DNA of 64,000 nucleotides from Clostridia bacterium. Lineage in GTDB: Bacteria; Bacillota; Clostridia; RGIG7378. Of this stretch, positions 32,464-40,407 are shown piece after piece. Below the pieces are notes generated by a model. The model was not told the DNA's origin and made no database searches. It worked only from the letters and a program-made list of their open reading frames with translations. Numbering within the stretch: the stretch's first letter is position 1; each line of letters begins with the position of its first letter. The stretch is taken from the NCBI GenBank assembly GCA_017559445.1, contig JAFYSJ010000017.1:1-64000 (forward strand), given 5' to 3'. The translations under genes and the position numbers were made by a program.

Positions 32464-33678
32464 ATGGAAAAGAAGATTTGTGAATTGTTTGCAGGAGTAG
32501 GTGGATTCCGCCTAGGCCTGGAGCGATTGGGTTCTGGATGGGAGACAGTTTGGTTCTCTCAGTGGGAGCCAGGAGCTCGTACACAGTGGGCACATGATTG
32601 CTATGTGCAGCACTTTGGAGATTGTGTAGATGTTAATAGTGAGCTTCACACAGGAGAAGATATCAGCACAGTAGATAAGAACGCTATTCCAGACCACACT
32701 CTGCTGGTTGGTGGTTTCCCTTGCCAAGATTATAGCGTTGCCCATTCTCTTGTATCATCTAAGGGTATTGAGGGCAAAAAGGGTGTTCTCTGGTGGCAGA
32801 TTAGAGACACTATTATTGCCAAGCATCCACCATTTTGTATCTTTGAAAATGTAGATAGAATGCTTAAGTCTCCTGCTAAGCAAAGAGGTAGAGACTTTGG
32901 TGTTATTTTGGCTTGTCTTAATGAACTTGGATATAGCGCAGAGTGGAGAGTAGTTAATGCAGCTCAGTATGGCGCAGCTCAGAGACGTCGCCGCGTATTT
33001 ATCTTTGCCTATAGAAATGACACTGCATATGCTAAGACTATGCCTGAATTTGCAGGTGATGTTATCTGTGAGGATGGTCTTATGGCAAAGGCTTTCCCCA
33101 TTATTGAGATTGGAAAGGTAACAGAAACAAATCTTAACAATGACATTGTAGAAGTAAGTGATAACTTTAAGTTTGCCTTCGAAAATGCAGGATATATGCG
33201 AAATGGTGTAATCTATACTGCTAAGGTTTTAGAAAAGGAAGAAGAACCTATTCTTCTTGGGGAAATTTTGCAGAATAATGCAGATGAAAAGCTGTATATT
33301 GCACCAGATAAGATGTCTAAGTGGACTTATTTGAAGGGCTCAAAGAAGATTCCGAGAGTTGCAGCTAATGGCCATGAGTATGTGTTCTCTGAGGGCCCAG
33401 TTGCATTCCCAGACCCATGGAATAAGCCTGGACGTACAATGTTAACTAGTGAAGCAACACTAAATAGATCCACACACGTAGTTGCAGATCCAGGTACTGG
33501 AAGATATCGTATCTTAACTCCAGTAGAAGCTGAGAGACTTCAGGGTTTTGATGATGATTGGACAAATAGCGGTATGCCAGATAGAATGCGTTACTTCTGT
33601 ATGGGCAATGCTTTGGTTGTTCCAATGATTACTAGAATGGGCAAGGTGCTGGACAATATTATTGAGCAAGAAAACTAA
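32464..33678 (+). CDS. DNA cytosine-5 methyltransferase (type II R-M, predicted GATC)
   Basis: 404 residues. C5-methylase motifs in order: I ELFAGVGGFRLGLE (about residues 7-20), IV GGFPCQDYSVA (catalytic Cys, about 85-95), VI FENVDRML, VIII QYGAAQRRRRVF, then a variable recognition region and motifs IX-X (LTPVEAERLQGF, GNALVVPMITRMG). It methylates cytosine C5. The partner endonuclease is Sau3AI/MutH-like, so the target is probably GATC (inference). An ATGAGGACT SD precedes the ATG; the nuclease gene follows 12 bases later. Confidence 0.93.
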   Translation: MEKKICELFAGVGGFRLGLERLGSGWETVWFSQWEPGARTQWAHDCYVQHFGDCVDVNSELHTGEDISTVDKNAIPDHTLLVGGFPCQDYSVAHSLVSSKGIEGKKGVLWWQIRDTIIAKHPPFCIFENVDRMLKSPAKQRGRDFGVILACLNELGYSAEWRVVNAAQYGAAQRRRRVFIFAYRNDTAYAKTMPEFAGDVICEDGLMAKAFPIIEIGKVTETNLNNDIVEVSDNFKFAFENAGYMRNGVIYTAKVLEKEEEPILLGEILQNNADEKLYIAPDKMSKWTYLKGSKKIPRVAANGHEYVFSEGPVAFPDPWNKPGRTMLTSEATLNRSTHVVADPGTGRYRILTPVEAERLQGFDDDWTNSGMPDRMRYFCMGNALVVPMITRMGKVLDNIIEQEN

Positions 33679-33690
33679 CAGGAGGATGGA

Positions 33691-35298
33691 ATGGATAACG
33701 GAATTGTAAAAATGAAAGAAGTGTTGTATTGTCCTCATAAAAGGGACAACTATGATCCTACAGATATCCAGTCCATCTTCAAATATGCAGAAAAAATCGA
33801 AGGCAAAACTTTCCTTGAGATTCTCAAGGAAGGTGGCTTAGATGAGTCTCAGATTGAATATGTAAAAGCTAAAGAAGCAGATAAGGGGTTGCCAGGTAAA
33901 ATTATCGAGGCAACCTATTTTGGTTATGAGCTAAATAACCGTCAGGAAGCAGATTTTGAGCAGGTTGGTGTTGAACTAAAGACAACTGCTGCAGATAAGG
34001 ATAAGCAGGATAAATATAAGTCAGGTGAGACAATAAGTGTTACTCAGATTGATTTTAAGTCTCCTGTTGAGGAAGATTTCTACCTTTCACATCTGTACGA
34101 GAAATTGAAGAAGCTGATTGTAATTTTTTATCATAGAGATAAGAAGATTCCTTCTAAGCTTGACTATAAGGTGATTTACTCAAGCTTGTTCGAACCTACA
34201 GAGCAGGACTTAGCCATTATTAAGAGTGACTATAGGGAGATTGTACGTAAGATTATGAGCGGACAAGCTCATAAGTTGTCACGTGCAGATGGTATATATT
34301 TAGGAACTGCGCCTAAGGCCCAGAAGAGTACAAACACAGTTATCCCATATTATGGTGGAGAACAATTAGTTAAGCGTAGCTATACTCTCAGAAAAGAATA
34401 TGTAAATGTAATATTGGATGGTTATTATTCTCGTTCTCAGGAGACAGAGAGAATTATTACCGATGTCAGCGAATTGGAAGAGTTGACTTTCGCTCAGGTT
34501 ATCCAGAATCGTTTTGCTAAATATGTTGGCAAAGAAGTTAATGAGATTGCAAGAGAAGTTAATAGATATTTAATTACCGCAAATGGTAAGCAAATGGACC
34601 CCATCGACGTGAAAAAAGAATCGAAAGCTACATATCCTTTGCTTACAGCAAGAATGCTGGGTCTTAGTAAACTCGGATCAGAAGAACTTACAAAGGCTGG
34701 TATTGTTGTAAAGACAGTTAAGTTTGATAGCAAGGGCAACAATAAGGAGAATCTACGCCTTAGTGATGTTGATTTCATGGAGATTTATAACTCTCCAGCA
34801 AGTACTGTTGTAGTTGAAACAGATGAGAATGGAGTAGAACAGGAGTATTTTACAGATTCGTGGGAATTAAGTGAGTTATATGCTCAGCTAGATACTATGA
34901 AGTACCTATTTGCTGTTTTCCAGAATGACAACAATGGAGGAGTTATCTTTAGAGGTTGTAGACTGTGGGCTATGTCAGATGAAGAAATTGCTATGGCAGC
35001 AAAGGACTGGAAGGATATTAAACGAATAATCACAAGTGGTGTTGAGTTGTTTTTGGATGCAAGAGGAAGAATTGGTAATAACTTCCCAGGTTCCAAGGAG
35101 GCAAGAATGATTCACTTAAGACCACATGCAAACAAAGCGTTCTATGTAGATTCAGAAGGTAAATCATGGGGTAATGGAAAACTTTCAGATACAGAGCCGC
35201 TACCTGATGGTCGACATATGTGTAGACAGTCTTATTGGCTTAAGAACACTTTTATCCGAGAGATTTTGAAGGATTTGTTGAAGAAGGACCCCACATGA
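33691..35298 (+). CDS. Sau3AI/MutH-family type II restriction endonuclease
   Basis: 535 residues. The N-terminal region shows the MutH/Sau3AI catalytic pattern KIIEATYFGYELN, EADFEQVGVELKTT (E...D...ExK, about residues 70-100). The C-terminal half (after about 280) is a second, catalytically silent MutH-like copy, as in Sau3AI: GSKEARMIHLRPHANKAF resembles the recognition segment. It cuts unmodified target, probably GATC. Ribosome site AGGAGGATGGA. Downstream of its methylase and overlapping a NUDIX gene by 4 bases. Confidence 0.85.
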   Translation: MDNGIVKMKEVLYCPHKRDNYDPTDIQSIFKYAEKIEGKTFLEILKEGGLDESQIEYVKAKEADKGLPGKIIEATYFGYELNNRQEADFEQVGVELKTTAADKDKQDKYKSGETISVTQIDFKSPVEEDFYLSHLYEKLKKLIVIFYHRDKKIPSKLDYKVIYSSLFEPTEQDLAIIKSDYREIVRKIMSGQAHKLSRADGIYLGTAPKAQKSTNTVIPYYGGEQLVKRSYTLRKEYVNVILDGYYSRSQETERIITDVSELEELTFAQVIQNRFAKYVGKEVNEIAREVNRYLITANGKQMDPIDVKKESKATYPLLTARMLGLSKLGSEELTKAGIVVKTVKFDSKGNNKENLRLSDVDFMEIYNSPASTVVVETDENGVEQEYFTDSWELSELYAQLDTMKYLFAVFQNDNNGGVIFRGCRLWAMSDEEIAMAAKDWKDIKRIITSGVELFLDARGRIGNNFPGSKEARMIHLRPHANKAFYVDSEGKSWGNGKLSDTEPLPDGRHMCRQSYWLKNTFIREILKDLLKKDPT

Positions 35299-35678
35299 CA
35301 CACGTAGTAGCAGCATTAATATGGCATGGAGACAAGTTCCTTATTTGTCAGCGCCCTGCCAACAAGGCTAGAGCTTTGCTTTGGGAGTTTGTCGGCGGCA
35401 AAGTAGAGCCCGGCGAGACCAAGGAGCAGGCCCTTATCCGCGAGTGCCAGGAGGAATTGGCCATAACATTAGACGTGGGAGATGTCTACATGACCGTAAC
35501 TCATGAGTATCCAGATATCACAGTAAACCTCACTTTGTTCAATGCAACAATCAAAGAGGGAGTCCCTCAAAAGCTAGAGCATAACGATATCAAGTGGATC
35601 ACCCCATCTGAGATCCCCCAGTATGAGTTCTGCCCCGCAGATGTGGAAATATTAGCAAAACTCCGCGAAAAACTTTAA
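35295..35678 (+). CDS. NUDIX hydrolase, MutT/CTP-pyrophosphohydrolase type
   Basis: 127 residues with the NUDIX box GGKVEPGETKEQALIRECQEEL (given here only by position, about residues 34-55; key residues GG, E, REcqEE). It opens with VVAALIWHGDKFLICQRP, typical of 8-oxo-dGTP diphosphatases. It probably sanitises oxidised or unusual NTPs. Its ATG overlaps the stop of the endonuclease (ATGA), so the R-M operon includes it, although its codon use looks more like the core genome. Confidence 0.88.
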   Translation: MTHVVAALIWHGDKFLICQRPANKARALLWEFVGGKVEPGETKEQALIRECQEELAITLDVGDVYMTVTHEYPDITVNLTLFNATIKEGVPQKLEHNDIKWITPSEIPQYEFCPADVEILAKLREKL

Positions 35679-35703
35679 CCTACTAGAAAGGAAGTAACAC
35701 ACC

Positions 35704-36096
35704 ATGACACGAGTACATGACTTTTTGAAAAAAGCATCTGTATATTACTTAGCAACAGTAGAAGGCGACCAGCCCAGAGTACGCCCCTTCGGCACCATCA
35801 ACCAGTTCGAAGGCAAACTCTACATCCAAACAGGCAAGATCAAGCCCACAAGCCACCAGCTAGCAGCAAACCCCAAGGCAGAGATTTGTGCATTCACAGA
35901 GGGCGCCTGGATCCGCGTAGCATGTGAGTTCGTCGAAGATGACCGCTACGAAGCCAAGAAATCCATGCTCGACGCCTACCCCAACCTCCGCGGCATGTAC
36001 GACGAAAACGATGGCAACACTCAGGTGTTCTACATGAAAAACGCCGTCGCCACATTCTGCGCATTCGGCAAGGCTCCCGAGGTAGTGGAGTTTTAA
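35704..36096 (+). CDS. Pyridoxamine 5'-phosphate oxidase-family flavoprotein
   Basis: 130 residues with the split-barrel FMN-binding pattern: VYYLATVEGDQPRVRPFG (about residues 13-30), KLYIQTGKIKPTSHQL and GAWIRVACEFVEDDR. These small enzymes bind FMN or a related cofactor and reduce diverse substrates; vitamin B6 synthesis is unlikely for this short clade. GAAAGGAAGT ribosome site 26 bases after the NUDIX gene, terminator just after. Confidence 0.82.
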   Translation: MTRVHDFLKKASVYYLATVEGDQPRVRPFGTINQFEGKLYIQTGKIKPTSHQLAANPKAEICAFTEGAWIRVACEFVEDDRYEAKKSMLDAYPNLRGMYDENDGNTQVFYMKNAVATFCAFGKAPEVVEF

Positions 36097-36109
36097 GAAT
36101 TAAGTAACT

Positions 36110-36146
36110 AAAAGGGCTAGGTTTGTTGTTGGGCCTAGCCCTTTTC
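36110..36146 (+). terminator. Terminator after the flavoprotein gene
   Basis: A 12-bp perfect stem AAAAGGGCTAGG / CCTAGCCCTTTT. The following 190 bases up to array D show no gene. Confidence 0.85.
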
Positions 36147-36331
36147 CACGCCTTGACACTCTCACTATATCGTGAAAACATCCATATTAGAATAACACCT
36201 AGTGGATTACCATTGTTCAAGCAGGATGTTTACCTAAGGTTTTACGCACAACAGAGAGTTAGTGAAGATGACAGAGTAATTTGTTCGTACCCTTGATAAA
36301 GAATGTGACCTTTGCTAAGCTGAGGTTAGCG

Positions 36332-36510
36332 TTAGTTCGTAGCGGATCACTAGCGAAGCGGGTCACTAGCAACGCAGTTGCGGCTCACTAGCAAGCTTTG
36401 CTTGCGGTTCACTAGGCGTAGCCGGATCACTAGCACCAGCGGTGCGGCTCACTAGGCGTAGCCGGATCACTAGCAACGCAGTTGCGGCTCACTAACGAGC
36501 GGTTCACTAA
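36332..36510. repeat. Hairpin array D
   Basis: Nine linkers (ATCACTAG, GTCACTAG, CTCACTAG, TTCACTAG, ending CACTAA) join GCAAC-GCA-GTTGC (twice), GCAAGC-TTT-GCTTGC, GCACC-AGC-GGTGC, GGC-GTA-GCC (twice) and GC-GAA-GC units. A larger stem GCTAA/TTAGC (36314-36330) stands just upstream. The last linker merges with AAAACGGAGG, the ribosome site of the flavin reductase gene. Confidence 0.88.
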
Positions 36511-36525
36511 AAAACGGAGGTTTTT

Positions 36526-36999
36526 ATGACATTTACAACAGATATTCTCAACAAATTCCATAAGCAGTGGGCACTCCTCTCAGCAGGTACCCCTGACAAC
36601 TTCAACGCCATGACTGTTAGTTGGGCAGGCCTCGGCACACTCTGGAACGTGCCAGTTGCCACCGTATACGTGCGCACAAACCGCTACACTCATGAATTTA
36701 TGGACAACAACGACTACTTCACAGTTAGCTTCTACCCCGAGTCTATGAAAAAGGAGCTTGGCGTTTTTGGCAGCAAGTCTGGCAGAGACATCGACAAAAT
36801 GAACTACCCAGGTCTCACACCCAAGGTAGCAGGCCCCTCCATGACATACGCAGAGGCAGAAGTTACCCTCGTTTGCAAAAAGCTTTTTATGCAGCAATTG
36901 GACATTTCTAAGATGCCTGCAGACGTTCAGGAGAAGTTCTACAAGGGCGACTACCCACACGACATGTACATCGGAGAAGTGGTAGACGTTATCCAGTAA
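36526..36999 (+). CDS. Flavin reductase-like FMN-binding protein
   Basis: 157 residues with the flavin reductase-like split barrel: ALLSAGTPDNFNAMTVSWAG (about residues 16-35), PVATVYVRTNRYTHEF and YFTVSFYPESMKKEL. It probably binds FMN and reduces flavin or a small organic substrate with NAD(P)H. The SD AACGGAGG abuts array D. Its last 20 bases and the antitoxin promoter after it are duplicated at 37471-37560. Confidence 0.85.
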   Translation: MTFTTDILNKFHKQWALLSAGTPDNFNAMTVSWAGLGTLWNVPVATVYVRTNRYTHEFMDNNDYFTVSFYPESMKKELGVFGSKSGRDIDKMNYPGLTPKVAGPSMTYAEAEVTLVCKKLFMQQLDISKMPADVQEKFYKGDYPHDMYIGEVVDVIQ

Positions 37000-37028
37000 T
37001 TTACAAACTAAATAGTCATTGATATAAT
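37000..37028 (+). promoter_or_regulatory. Promoter of type I antitoxin RNA 2
   Basis: TTTACA (37000-37005), 17-base spacer, perfect TATAAT (37023-37028), overlapping the end of the flavin reductase stop region. An identical promoter recurs at 37496-37524. Confidence 0.75.
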
Positions 37029-37034
37029 AAAAGC

Positions 37035-37119
37035 ACGGGAACCACCGGTAGACGGTGACTCTCAGTTAGGTTTTGATGTGATCGCCGCTAATTGCTAGTC
37101 AGGGGCGGTCACTTTTTTT
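37035..37119 (+). ncRNA. Antisense antitoxin RNA of type I TA locus 2
   Basis: About 85 nt from CACGGGAACCACC to a terminator: GTGATCGCC / GGCGGTCAC (37078-37086 with 37104-37112) and seven T. The mini-hairpin ACCG-GTAGA-CGGT near the 5' end matches locus 1. The 3' end overlaps the last codons of the opposite-strand toxin gene. Confidence 0.7.
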
Positions 37120-37201
37120 GTGCCTTCATGATTCTGAAGACCAAATCAATGATTGCTATGATCAGCATAAGGAAAGCAAATAATTCTTTGTATGTAACCA
37201 T
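37109..37201 (-). CDS. Holin-like type I toxin 2 (30 aa)
   Basis: The minus-strand frame encodes a 30-residue peptide starting MVTYKELFAFLMLIIAIIDL and ending RIMKAQKK, a single membrane helix with a basic tail. This is a close match in form to the PF16935 putative holin-like toxins. The start follows GAAAGGGGGTGAT. A GAAGA/TCTTC stem lies just upstream of the SD. It is controlled by the antisense RNA from 37035. Confidence 0.85.
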   Translation of the reverse strand: MVTYKELFAFLMLIIAIIDLVFRIMKAQKK

Positions 37202-37290
37202 AGTATCACCCCCTTTCAAGAAGAATGAATCTTCTAACCAGGAGAGTCAACCGCCTACCATCTAGGGTGGTTCCCGTGAGGACTATTATA
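37202..37290 (-). promoter_or_regulatory. Promoter and leader of toxin 2
   Basis: On the minus strand a perfect TATAAT (37285-37290) precedes a leader that begins CACGGGAACCACC, repeating the 5' sequence of the antitoxin RNA in inverted orientation. No clear -35 is visible. Confidence 0.55.
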
Positions 37291-37470
37291 AAATATTCCG
37301 CAATAAATTTTTAGAGGTAATCAATTCGCTTAAAACCCTGAAAGCCTTGAAATTACTAGGTTCTTGGGGTGTGAAAATATTTTTTTTAGCTCAAAATCGC
37401 ATATGAAAATCGGGTACTAAAACAGTTGTTTTATGTCGGAATAAGTCGGACAGATCTTCATTTTAGTTAG

Positions 37471-37614
37471 GGAAGTGGTAGCCGTTATTCAGTAATTTAC
37501 AAACTAAATAGTCATTGATATAATAAAAGCACGGGAACCACCGGTAGACGGTGACTCTCAAGTGTTAGTCAAAGTGACTTCCCACTATTTGAGTCAGGGG
37601 CGGTCACTTTTTTT
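37471..37614 (+). ncRNA. Duplicated solo antitoxin RNA (locus 2) with its promoter
   Basis: 37471-37560 repeats 36971-37060 almost exactly: the last codons of the flavin reductase gene, promoter (TTTACA 37496, TATAAT 37519-37524) and the RNA 5' half. The 3' half has a new left terminator arm AAAGTGAC pairing with GTCACTTT (37571-37578 with 37603-37610). Opposite it only MKTQKK-stop remains of the toxin. The RNA would span about 37531-37614. Confidence 0.65.
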
Positions 37615-37630
37615 GTGTCTTCATGACAGA

Positions 37631-37938
37631 GCAAGCTTTGCTTGCAGCCTACTAGCGCGATAGCGCGTCCACTAGCACCAACGGTGCGGCTCACTAGCCG
37701 AAGGCGGCTACTAGCAAGCTCCGCTTGCGGCTCACTAACGAGCTTTGCTCGTGGCTCACTAGCACCATCGGTGCGACCACTAGGCGGAGCCGGCTCACTA
37801 GCCGAAGGCGGCTCACTAGCGAATGCAATGAGCGGCTACTAGCAAGCCCCGCTTGCGGCTCACTAGGACCGAAGGTCCGGCTCACTAGCACAGCCGGCTC
37901 ACTAGCGCGAAAGCGCGTTCACTAGCACCCTCGGTGCG
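37631..37938. repeat. Hairpin array E
   Basis: Fourteen linkers. The same stems appear with many loops: GCAAGC with TTT, TCC and CCC; GCACC with AAC, ATC and CTC; GCC-GAA-GGC (twice); GGACC-GAA-GGTCC; CGCG with ATAG and AAAG-like loops; ACGAGC-TTT-GCTCGT; GGC-GGA-GCC. It begins just after the solo antitoxin terminator and ends 10 bases before the guaB promoter. Confidence 0.9.
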
Positions 37939-37948
37939 TAACATTGCC

Positions 37949-37977
37949 TTGACTCTCATCATCTCTCTTTGTATAAT
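37949..37977 (+). promoter_or_regulatory. Promoter of guaB
   Basis: TTGACT (37949-37954), 17-base spacer, perfect TATAAT (37972-37977), immediately after array E. Confidence 0.75.
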
Positions 37978-38038
37978 GAACTTTAACCTAAAACGTAATT
38001 ATTGCCCTCGGGCATATTTCAAGACAGGAGATTAAACC

Positions 38039-39544
38039 ATGGCATTTTATTTTTCTGAGCCCTCTCGTACATTTAGCGAGTATTTGTTGATTCCTGGATT
38101 TTCCTCCAAGGAGTGCATTCCAGCAAACGTTTCTCTTAGAACACCTTTGGTTAAGTATAAGGCCGGTGAGGAGTCTGCAATCTATTTGAACACTCCACTG
38201 GTATCTGCTATCATGCAGTCCGTTTCCGACGATAGAATGGCTATCGCACTTGCTAAGGAGGGTGGTATGTCCTTCATCTATGGTGCACAGACTATTGAGG
38301 ATGAGGCAGCCATGGTTGCTAGAGTTAAGTCTTACAAGGCAGGTTTCGTTCGCAGCGATTCCAACGTTAAGCCTGAGGACACTTTGGCAGACGTTATTGC
38401 TATCACAGAGCGTACAGGTCACTCCACAGTAGCTGTTACTGACAATGGACAGGCTGATGGTAAGCTTTGTGGTATCGTAACACCTCGTGACTACAGAGTT
38501 AGCCGCATGGACCGTACAACTAAGGTTACTGAGTTCATGACTCCACTGGATAAGCTTGTTACAGCTCCAGAGGGTACAACTCTTAAGGTTGCTAATGACA
38601 TTATTTGGGACCACAAGCTTAACTCCCTTCCAATTGTTGACAATGATGGTAAGCTTGTTGCTCTCGTTTTCCGTAAGGACTATTCTGACCACAAGGAGAA
38701 CCCACTTGAGATCTTGGATTCTTCCAAGCGCTACATGGTAGGTGCTGGTATCAACACTAGAGACTTCGCACAGAGAGTTCCTGCTCTTGTAGAGGCTGGT
38801 GCTGACGTTCTTTGCATCGACTCTTCTGAGGGTTTCACAGAGTGGCAGAAGATTACAATTGATTGGATCCGCGAGCACTACGGCGACACAGTTAAGGTAG
38901 GTGCTGGTAACGTTGTAGACAAGGAAGGTTTCGACTACCTTGTAGCATGTGGTGCTGACTTTGTTAAGGTTGGTATCGGCGGCGGTTCCATTTGTATCAC
39001 TCGTGAGCAGAAGGGTATTGGCCGTGGCCAGGCTTCCGCTCTTATCGAGGTTGCAGCAGCTAGAGATGAATATTTCCAGAAGACTGGTATTTATGTACCA
39101 ATCTGTTCCGACGGCGGTATCGTACACGATTACCACATGACATTGGCACTTGCTATGGGTGCTGACTTCCTCATGATGGGTAGATACTTCGCTAGATTCG
39201 ATGAGTCCCCAACAGCTAAGCTCATGGTTAACGGTACATACGTTAAGGAGTACTGGGGTGAGGGTTCCAACCGTGCACGTAACTGGCAGAGATACGACAT
39301 GGGTGGCGACAAGAAGCTTTCCTTCGAAGAGGGCGTAGACTCTTACGTACCTTACGCAGGTAGCCTTCACGACAACCTTGCTAGATCCATGGCTAAGGTT
39401 CGCTCCACAATGTGCAACTGCGGTGTTCTTAACATCCCTGACCTTCAGAAGAATGCTAAGATGACTCTCGTTTCCGCTACATCCATTATCGAGGGTGGTT
39501 ACCACGACGTTACTCTTAGGGACAAAGAGGCTACCAACAGGTAG
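38039..39544 (+). CDS. guaB: IMP dehydrogenase (Tritrichomonas-like clade)
   Basis: 501 residues. It oxidises IMP to XMP, the committed step of GMP synthesis. Two CBS motifs occupy about residues 100-220. The catalytic loop reads [20 protein letters not shown] (Cys of SICITRE; most bacterial enzymes have GPGSICTTR), followed by [15 protein letters not shown] and the flap [17 protein letters not shown]. From memory this flap and loop are those of the Tritrichomonas foetus enzyme, thought to be of bacterial origin. Strong own promoter; the SD ACAGGAG precedes the ATG. The ECF genes follow 5 bases later. Confidence 0.93.
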   Translation: MAFYFSEPSRTFSEYLLIPGFSSKECIPANVSLRTPLVKYKAGEESAIYLNTPLVSAIMQSVSDDRMAIALAKEGGMSFIYGAQTIEDEAAMVARVKSYKAGFVRSDSNVKPEDTLADVIAITERTGHSTVAVTDNGQADGKLCGIVTPRDYRVSRMDRTTKVTEFMTPLDKLVTAPEGTTLKVANDIIWDHKLNSLPIVDNDGKLVALVFRKDYSDHKENPLEILDSSKRYMVGAGINTRDFAQRVPALVEAGADVLCIDSSEGFTEWQKITIDWIREHYGDTVKVGAGNVVDKEGFDYLVACGADFVKVGIGGGSICITREQKGIGRGQASALIEVAAARDEYFQKTGIYVPICSDGGIVHDYHMTLALAMGADFLMMGRYFARFDESPTAKLMVNGTYVKEYWGEGSNRARNWQRYDMGGDKKLSFEEGVDSYVPYAGSLHDNLARSMAKVRSTMCNCGVLNIPDLQKNAKMTLVSATSIIEGGYHDVTLRDKEATNR

Positions 39545-39549
39545 TAACC

Positions 39550-40407
39550 ATGTCCATAAAGGTTAGTAATCTTTCATATACTTACCAGCAGGATACCCCT
39601 TTTCAAAAGGAGGCCCTGTATGACCTTACCTTTGAGATCCCAGATGGTCAGATAACGGCCATCATGGGACACACTGGATCTGGCAAGTCCACACTTGCTC
39701 AGCACTTTAACGGACTCCTGATGCCTAGCACTGGCACCATTTCCGTTAACGATATTCCAGTCACCTCCAAGACTCTTAAGCAGGTCCGCTATCAGGTAGG
39801 TATGATCTTCCAATATCCAGAATATCAGCTATTTGACGAGACCGTACTCAAGGACATTGCGTACGGTATCTTGTTGCGCGGAATTTCCCCAGAAGAGGCA
39901 GAAAATAAGGCAAAAGAGGCCATGAAGTTAGTTGGCCTTGACCCAGAGACCCATGGAAATAGGTCTCCTTTTGACTTGTCAGGAGGACAGAAGCGCAGAG
40001 CTGCCATTGCAGGTGTACTTGTTATGGAACCCAGCATTTTGGTAATGGACGAGCCTGCAGCAGGTCTTGATCCAGAGGGAAGAAGAGAGATTCTCAACCT
40101 AGTTCAGAAATTAAACAAAGAAAAGGGTATTACAGTAGTTATCGTGTCCCATTCAGTAGAGGACATGGCAGAGTTAGCAGACAATATCCTTATCCTAAAT
40201 AGAGGCAGACTCCACGCCTTTGGTAAGCCTGCAGACATCCTTACAGACAAGGAGTCCTTGGAGCAGGCAGGTCTTGAGCTTCCTGTAGCCACTATTCTTA
40301 TGCAGAATTTGGCCAAGAGGTTGCCAGGACTTCCCACCAACGCCTTTACAGTAGAGGGTGCAGTGGAGGCCCTTATCCAGTACAAGGGAGGTCAGACCAA
40401 TGAATAA
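39550..40407 (+). CDS. ecfA: ECF transporter ATP-binding subunit (EcfA-type)
   Basis: 285 residues. Walker A GHTGSGKSTLAQHFNG (about residues 36-51), Q-helix FQYPEYQLFDETVLKD, signature DLSGGQKRRAAIAG, Walker B ILVMDEPAAGLDPEG, VSHSVEDMAELAD. The FQYPEYQLFE-type Q-helix is characteristic of EcfA subunits that energise vitamin uptake through EcfT and exchangeable S subunits. Only one EcfA gene is present, whereas Firmicutes normally have adjacent EcfA1 and EcfA2. It overlaps ecfT by 8 bases. Confidence 0.92.
   Translation: MSIKVSNLSYTYQQDTPFQKEALYDLTFEIPDGQITAIMGHTGSGKSTLAQHFNGLLMPSTGTISVNDIPVTSKTLKQVRYQVGMIFQYPEYQLFDETVLKDIAYGILLRGISPEEAENKAKEAMKLVGLDPETHGNRSPFDLSGGQKRRAAIAGVLVMEPSILVMDEPAAGLDPEGRREILNLVQKLNKEKGITVVIVSHSVEDMAELADNILILNRGRLHAFGKPADILTDKESLEQAGLELPVATILMQNLAKRLPGLPTNAFTVEGAVEALIQYKGGQTNE

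Noticed and set aside
37694-37925. Short frames on both strands within array E
   Set aside because: Repeat-derived composition (Ser, Arg, Leu, Thr runs) and no start context. They exist because CTAG gives a stop in only one frame.
37988-39505. 505-codon minus-strand frame opposite guaB
   Set aside because: Cys/Ser/Val-rich shadow of a strongly biased plus-strand gene. No ribosome site and no family signature.
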